Assembly: GCA_964431655.1 (NCBI GenBank)
Contig: CAYSKJ010000071.1
Location: 6,449 to 15,161, forward strand
Direction: 5' to 3'
DNA: 8,713 nt
From: CAYMEV01 sp964431655 [NCBI: uncultured bacterium]
Lineage (GTDB): Bacteria; CAYMEV01
The position numbers and the translations under genes are program-made. Below the pieces are notes generated by a model. It was not told the DNA's origin. It saw only the letters and a program-made list of their open reading frames with translations, and did not search any database. Positions 6,331 to 8,713 of the stretch are shown in pieces. Every line of letters starts with the position of its first letter. The stretch's first letter is position 1.

Positions 6331-8460
6331 TCAGTTAAGGGCAAACATGGGAAGGGTTTTCCTTTCACCCTGAAATATCTCAAAATTACTCTCCTTTTTC
6401 TGATTGAACTGCTCCCAGTGAATCATAATATTGTAATTTCCTGCTGCAATTTTATAATTCATTATCGGCGGTTCCTGGTCAAGAAGAATTCCGTTGATAT
6501 AAACCCTGCATTTGGAAGGGGTTGCCGTTATATCCACAAAGCCATGCCTTGGAGATTCAACAATAACTGTTTCATTCTCCCTGACAAGAAATGATTTTTC
6601 CATGTGAAAAAATACATTCTCACCGGTAAGCCGAACATTATACCTTCCCGGCTCAAGCTCAAAAGTTTTCTCTCCCTCAACCCTTCCCCGGTTGCGGCCC
6701 TGGATGGAAACACTGACCCTGTAGCTGGATTTTATGGTGATAATGCCCGCCTGGGGCTTTTTTTCGAGGTCAACAATGAGAACGCCCTCTCTGCCAAGGT
6801 CATTTCTCTTTAATGTGAGGCTTTTATCCTTGTAGCCTTCCATTTTTATAACTATGGCCAGGCTTTTTTTATCACCGAAATTTATTTCTGCCGGAGCAGA
6901 TCCCAGGCTTTTGCCGTCCATAAAAACCTCAGCTCCTTCGGGGCTGGTGTTCATGACAGCTTTTACAGCCATTGACTCTGTGTTGAAGTCAAAATAAAGG
7001 GCATCCTCCCTTTTTTCCACGCTGACACTGCCGGGAGGCTGAACGCTTATTTCTCCTCCCGTAAGGCTCAAACTGCAGTAATAAGAAAAACTGCCTTTAT
7101 CTTTGTTCCTTATTTGAATTTCAGCATTCTCAATATCCCTGCTCATATCCAGAAAATATCCGTTTTCTTTCAGGAGAAAAACATTCCCCGCTTCCAGTTC
7201 CTGTCCCTCCCCGAGGTTAAAAACCGCCCGCATTTCAGTAATCTCAGGCGCTGTCTCCTTGGTGACAGACCTGGAGGAACCGCTGATAAAATCAAAGAGG
7301 GAGGGATTAAAAATCCTGCCCCTGTCTATGAAAAGAACATAGAAAAGGCCGATAAGGATTATGGTAAACAGGGCAAAGAAAAAGTATTTGATTCTATGGC
7401 TGTGTTTTTCAAGTTTCTTGATTTCATCTGCATAATCTTCATGAGTCTCATTGCTTTCTGAAACCTCAAAAGAGTCCGGAATCTCAAAATCAACGGCAGG
7501 ATTTATGAGAACCTCTTCAGGGGTCATCTCCTCCTGGGTATAGACGCTGTTTACAAGCTCACCGATATTTTCCTCGGAAAAATAATAACCCTTTTTCAGG
7601 GCATAATCATTTATATCAATTATCAGGTTTTTGGAGTTCTGGTAACGTTCTTCCCGGTTTTTGGAAAGACATTTCATTACAATGGACTCCAGGTCATTGT
7701 CAATATAAGGGATAACTTTGGATATGGGAGGAATATCCGCCTGTTTGATCTTGTAAAGAACTGTAAACTGGCTCTCTCCTACAAATAGCCTTTTGGAAGA
7801 GAGGAGCTCATAGAATATTATTCCCAGGGAGAATATGTCGCTTCTCTGGTCTATTTCTGTACCCTCTATCAATTCAGGGCTAAGATAGCCTATTTTACCC
7901 TTTATTTCTCCCGTTGATGTACTTCCTGTGGGTAATCCCTCTATTTTGGCTATGCCGAAATCCATCAGCTTGACTTCACCCTTATCTGATATCATGATAT
8001 TGGACGGGGTAACATCCCGGTGAACCAGGTCCAGAGGGTTTCCGTGCATATCCTTTAAGGAATGTATATAGTGGAGGGCCTTGGCAATGTTAAGAACTAT
8101 TCCGAGGGAAATCTGTATAGGAATGCGCTTCATCCCCTTCTGAAGCTTTTCAATAAGGTCCCTTAAGGTAAAACCGTTGATATACTCCATTATAAGCAGG
8201 TATTCATCGCCATACTTCACGAAATCATATACCTTGCATATATTGTTGTGGTTGAGCATGGCGGCAAGCTTTGCTTCCCGTGTGAACATTCTTATAAATC
8301 TTGTATCGGCTGAAAACTGGTGGAGTATCTTCTTTATGGCTACGAGCTTTGAAAAGCCTTCGCTTCCCTTTTGCCTGCACAAAAATACATCAGCCATTCC
8401 GCCTGTAGCTATATGCTTTATGAGCTGAAACCTCGGGGGCATCAGAATATTGTCATTCAT
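6331..8460 (-). CDS. Transmembrane Hanks-type Ser/Thr protein kinase with extracytoplasmic PEGA repeats
   Basis: The product has 709 residues. The N-terminal kinase domain (about 11-290) has a glycine loop IATGGMADVF (17-26), ATP lysine K43 in VAIKK, helix-C glutamate E62, catalytic HRDVTPSN (147-154, D149 and N154), DFG (167-169) and the APE equivalent SPE (194-196). All catalytic residues are present, so it should be active. The stretch TGSTST (178-183) before GYLSPE offers autophosphorylation sites in the activation loop. After an acidic linker (about 310-355) there is one membrane helix (357-378, YFFFALFTIILIGLFYVLF). The outside part has a poorly conserved region (380-500), a clear PEGA domain (505-566, SPEGAEVFMDGKSLGSAP) and two PEGA-like repeats (570-637; 638-705 with CRVYINGILL). 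PEGA repeats occur on bacterial surface-associated kinases and presumably sense or bind envelope components. No PASTA repeats are seen. It is the first gene of the block. The start ATG has only a weak AGG upstream. The substrate is unknown. Confidence 0.93.
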   Translation of the reverse strand: MNDNILMPPRFQLIKHIATGGMADVFLCRQKGSEGFSKLVAIKKILHQFSADTRFIRMFTREAKLAAMLNHNNICKVYDFVKYGDEYLLIMEYINGFTLRDLIEKLQKGMKRIPIQISLGIVLNIAKALHYIHSLKDMHGNPLDLVHRDVTPSNIMISDKGEVKLMDFGIAKIEGLPTGSTSTGEIKGKIGYLSPELIEGTEIDQRSDIFSLGIIFYELLSSKRLFVGESQFTVLYKIKQADIPPISKVIPYIDNDLESIVMKCLSKNREERYQNSKNLIIDINDYALKKGYYFSEENIGELVNSVYTQEEMTPEEVLINPAVDFEIPDSFEVSESNETHEDYADEIKKLEKHSHRIKYFFFALFTIILIGLFYVLFIDRGRIFNPSLFDFISGSSRSVTKETAPEITEMRAVFNLGEGQELEAGNVFLLKENGYFLDMSRDIENAEIQIRNKDKGSFSYYCSLSLTGGEISVQPPGSVSVEKREDALYFDFNTESMAVKAVMNTSPEGAEVFMDGKSLGSAPAEINFGDKKSLAIVIKMEGYKDKSLTLKRNDLGREGVLIVDLEKKPQAGIITIKSSYRVSVSIQGRNRGRVEGEKTFELEPGRYNVRLTGENVFFHMEKSFLVRENETVIVESPRHGFVDITATPSKCRVYINGILLDQEPPIMNYKIAAGNYNIMIHWEQFNQKKESNFEIFQGERKTLPMFALN

Positions 8461-8498
8461 TGGCCATAACCTGCATAATTACCGCTTTAACTGTTATT

Positions 8499-8513
8499 CT
8501 CTATATAATAGAG
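8499..8513. repeat. Small palindrome overlapping the candidate -10 region
   Basis: CTCTAT and ATAGAG form a perfect six-base inverted repeat around a three-base centre. Its place over the candidate -10 box, about 40 bases before the kinase start, would suit an operator. It is short and AT-rich, so it could be chance. Confidence 0.3.
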
Positions 8514-8528
8514 GGATTCAAAAATCAA
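8502..8528 (-). promoter_or_regulatory. Candidate sigma-70-type promoter for the kinase-led gene block
   Basis: On the minus strand, TTGATT (8528-8523) is followed after 15 bases by TATATA (8507-8502), about 40 bases before the kinase start. The spacing is short and the -10 imperfect; an overlapping TATTAT (8510-8505) fits the -10 better but has no good -35. The stretch is AT-rich, so chance matches are likely. No sigma-54 type site was seen. This is only the best candidate in the leader. Confidence 0.25.
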
Positions 8529-8549
8529 GATATATTTATCTAAAATATA

Positions 8550-8600
8550 GACCAGGAATCAAATTTAATCAATTAAATACCAAAAACATCTCTCCTGGTC
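8550..8600. repeat. Inverted repeat GACCAGGA / TCCTGGTC in the kinase leader
   Basis: Perfect eight-base arms at 8550-8557 and 8593-8600 are separated by 35 AT-rich bases. No T-tract follows on either strand, so it does not look like an intrinsic terminator. It could be a pair of half-sites for a regulator or a long-loop hairpin in a leader RNA. No known motif is recognised. Confidence 0.4.
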
Positions 8601-8660
8601 ACCATGAGGATAAAAGATTATACCGGCGCTTATGGCCGATAACTAAATATTATAAAAATA

Positions 8661-8713
8661 TGTTGTACCAAAATGATAATGTCCCCATTGAGCAAAATAG
8701 AAATGTCCCCACA
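8661..8713. mobile_element. Possible terminus of an IS21-like insertion sequence (continues beyond right edge)
   Basis: A segment beginning TGTTGTACC carries two direct repeats of 20 bases (8667-8686 and 8691-8710, 16 of 20 identical, period 24), each ending AATGTCCCC. IS21-family elements typically start with TG and carry several such repeats just inside each end. From memory, ends with AAAATGATAATGTCC-like units occur on such elements. The coding part would lie to the right of the window; there is no room for it on the left. No transposase is visible, so this rests on the repeat pattern alone. A regulator binding array is the alternative. Confidence 0.4.

Larger units (their letters stand above)
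8461..8660. other. AT-rich non-coding leader upstream of the kinase gene
   Basis: These 200 bases hold no convincing gene on either strand. They contain the candidate promoter, the small palindrome and the longer inverted repeat listed separately. A good TATAAT on the minus strand (8622-8617) lacks a recognisable -35. No riboswitch or tRNA-like structure was recognised by eye. Confidence 0.6.

Noticed and set aside
7114-7461. Plus-strand frame of 115 codons opposite the kinase gene
   Set aside because: It is antisense to the linker, membrane helix and first outside region of the kinase and has no recognisable features.
8623-8640. Small GC-rich hairpin (CGGC/GCCG) in the leader as a terminator
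   Set aside because: The stem is only four bases and no T-tract follows on either strand.
8604-8642. A 12-codon plus-strand frame, ATG to TAA, in the leader
   Set aside because: It has no ribosome site and no recognisable product; a frame this short is expected by chance.

Overview
The window is one co-directional block. Seven genes, all on the minus strand, are packed with gaps of 13 to 26 bases or overlaps of 11 bases. They read from right to left: a membrane Ser/Thr kinase, two exported proteins, a cysteine desulfurase, an IscU-like protein, a GmhA-type isomerase and a gene that runs off the left edge. The spacing suggests a single operon led by the kinase. Only about 250 bases at the right edge are non-coding.

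The host is probably a Gram-negative, likely anaerobic, bacterium of moderate GC. The evidence is a GmhA enzyme for ADP-heptose (LPS core) synthesis, Sec-type exported TPR/PDZ proteins, a Hanks kinase with extracytoplasmic PEGA repeats, and frequent AGG/AGA and ATA codons. From memory, the GmhA plus deoxyhypusine-synthase-like pair resembles gene neighbourhoods in Desulfobacterota-like lineages. The phylum cannot be fixed from this sequence.

Right part (8460-2689): the kinase has a cytoplasmic catalytic domain, one membrane helix and an outside part of PEGA-type repeats. Next come an exported TPR plus beta-propeller protein and an exported protein with TPR-like, PEGA, PDZ and TPR segments. 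Shared PEGA and TPR architecture and tight linkage suggest one envelope-associated sensing or scaffolding module. That function is an inference; I know of no described system with this exact set.

Left part (2663-1): a NifS-type cysteine desulfurase overlaps an IscU-like protein that has lost a conserved cluster ligand. These are followed by a GmhA with all expected metal ligands, which overlaps an open-ended gene whose product resembles deoxyhypusine synthase-like proteins. The genes for the later ADP-heptose steps are not in the window and may lie beyond its left edge.

Right edge (8461-8713): an AT-rich leader with a weak promoter candidate and two inverted repeats. It ends in paired 20-base direct repeats that look like one terminus of an IS21-like insertion sequence continuing beyond the window.

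Points most worth a second look are the kinase/PEGA/PDZ/propeller set, a run of nine G in the propeller gene that could switch it off by slippage, the ligand-poor IscU, and the deoxyhypusine-synthase-like gene next to gmhA.
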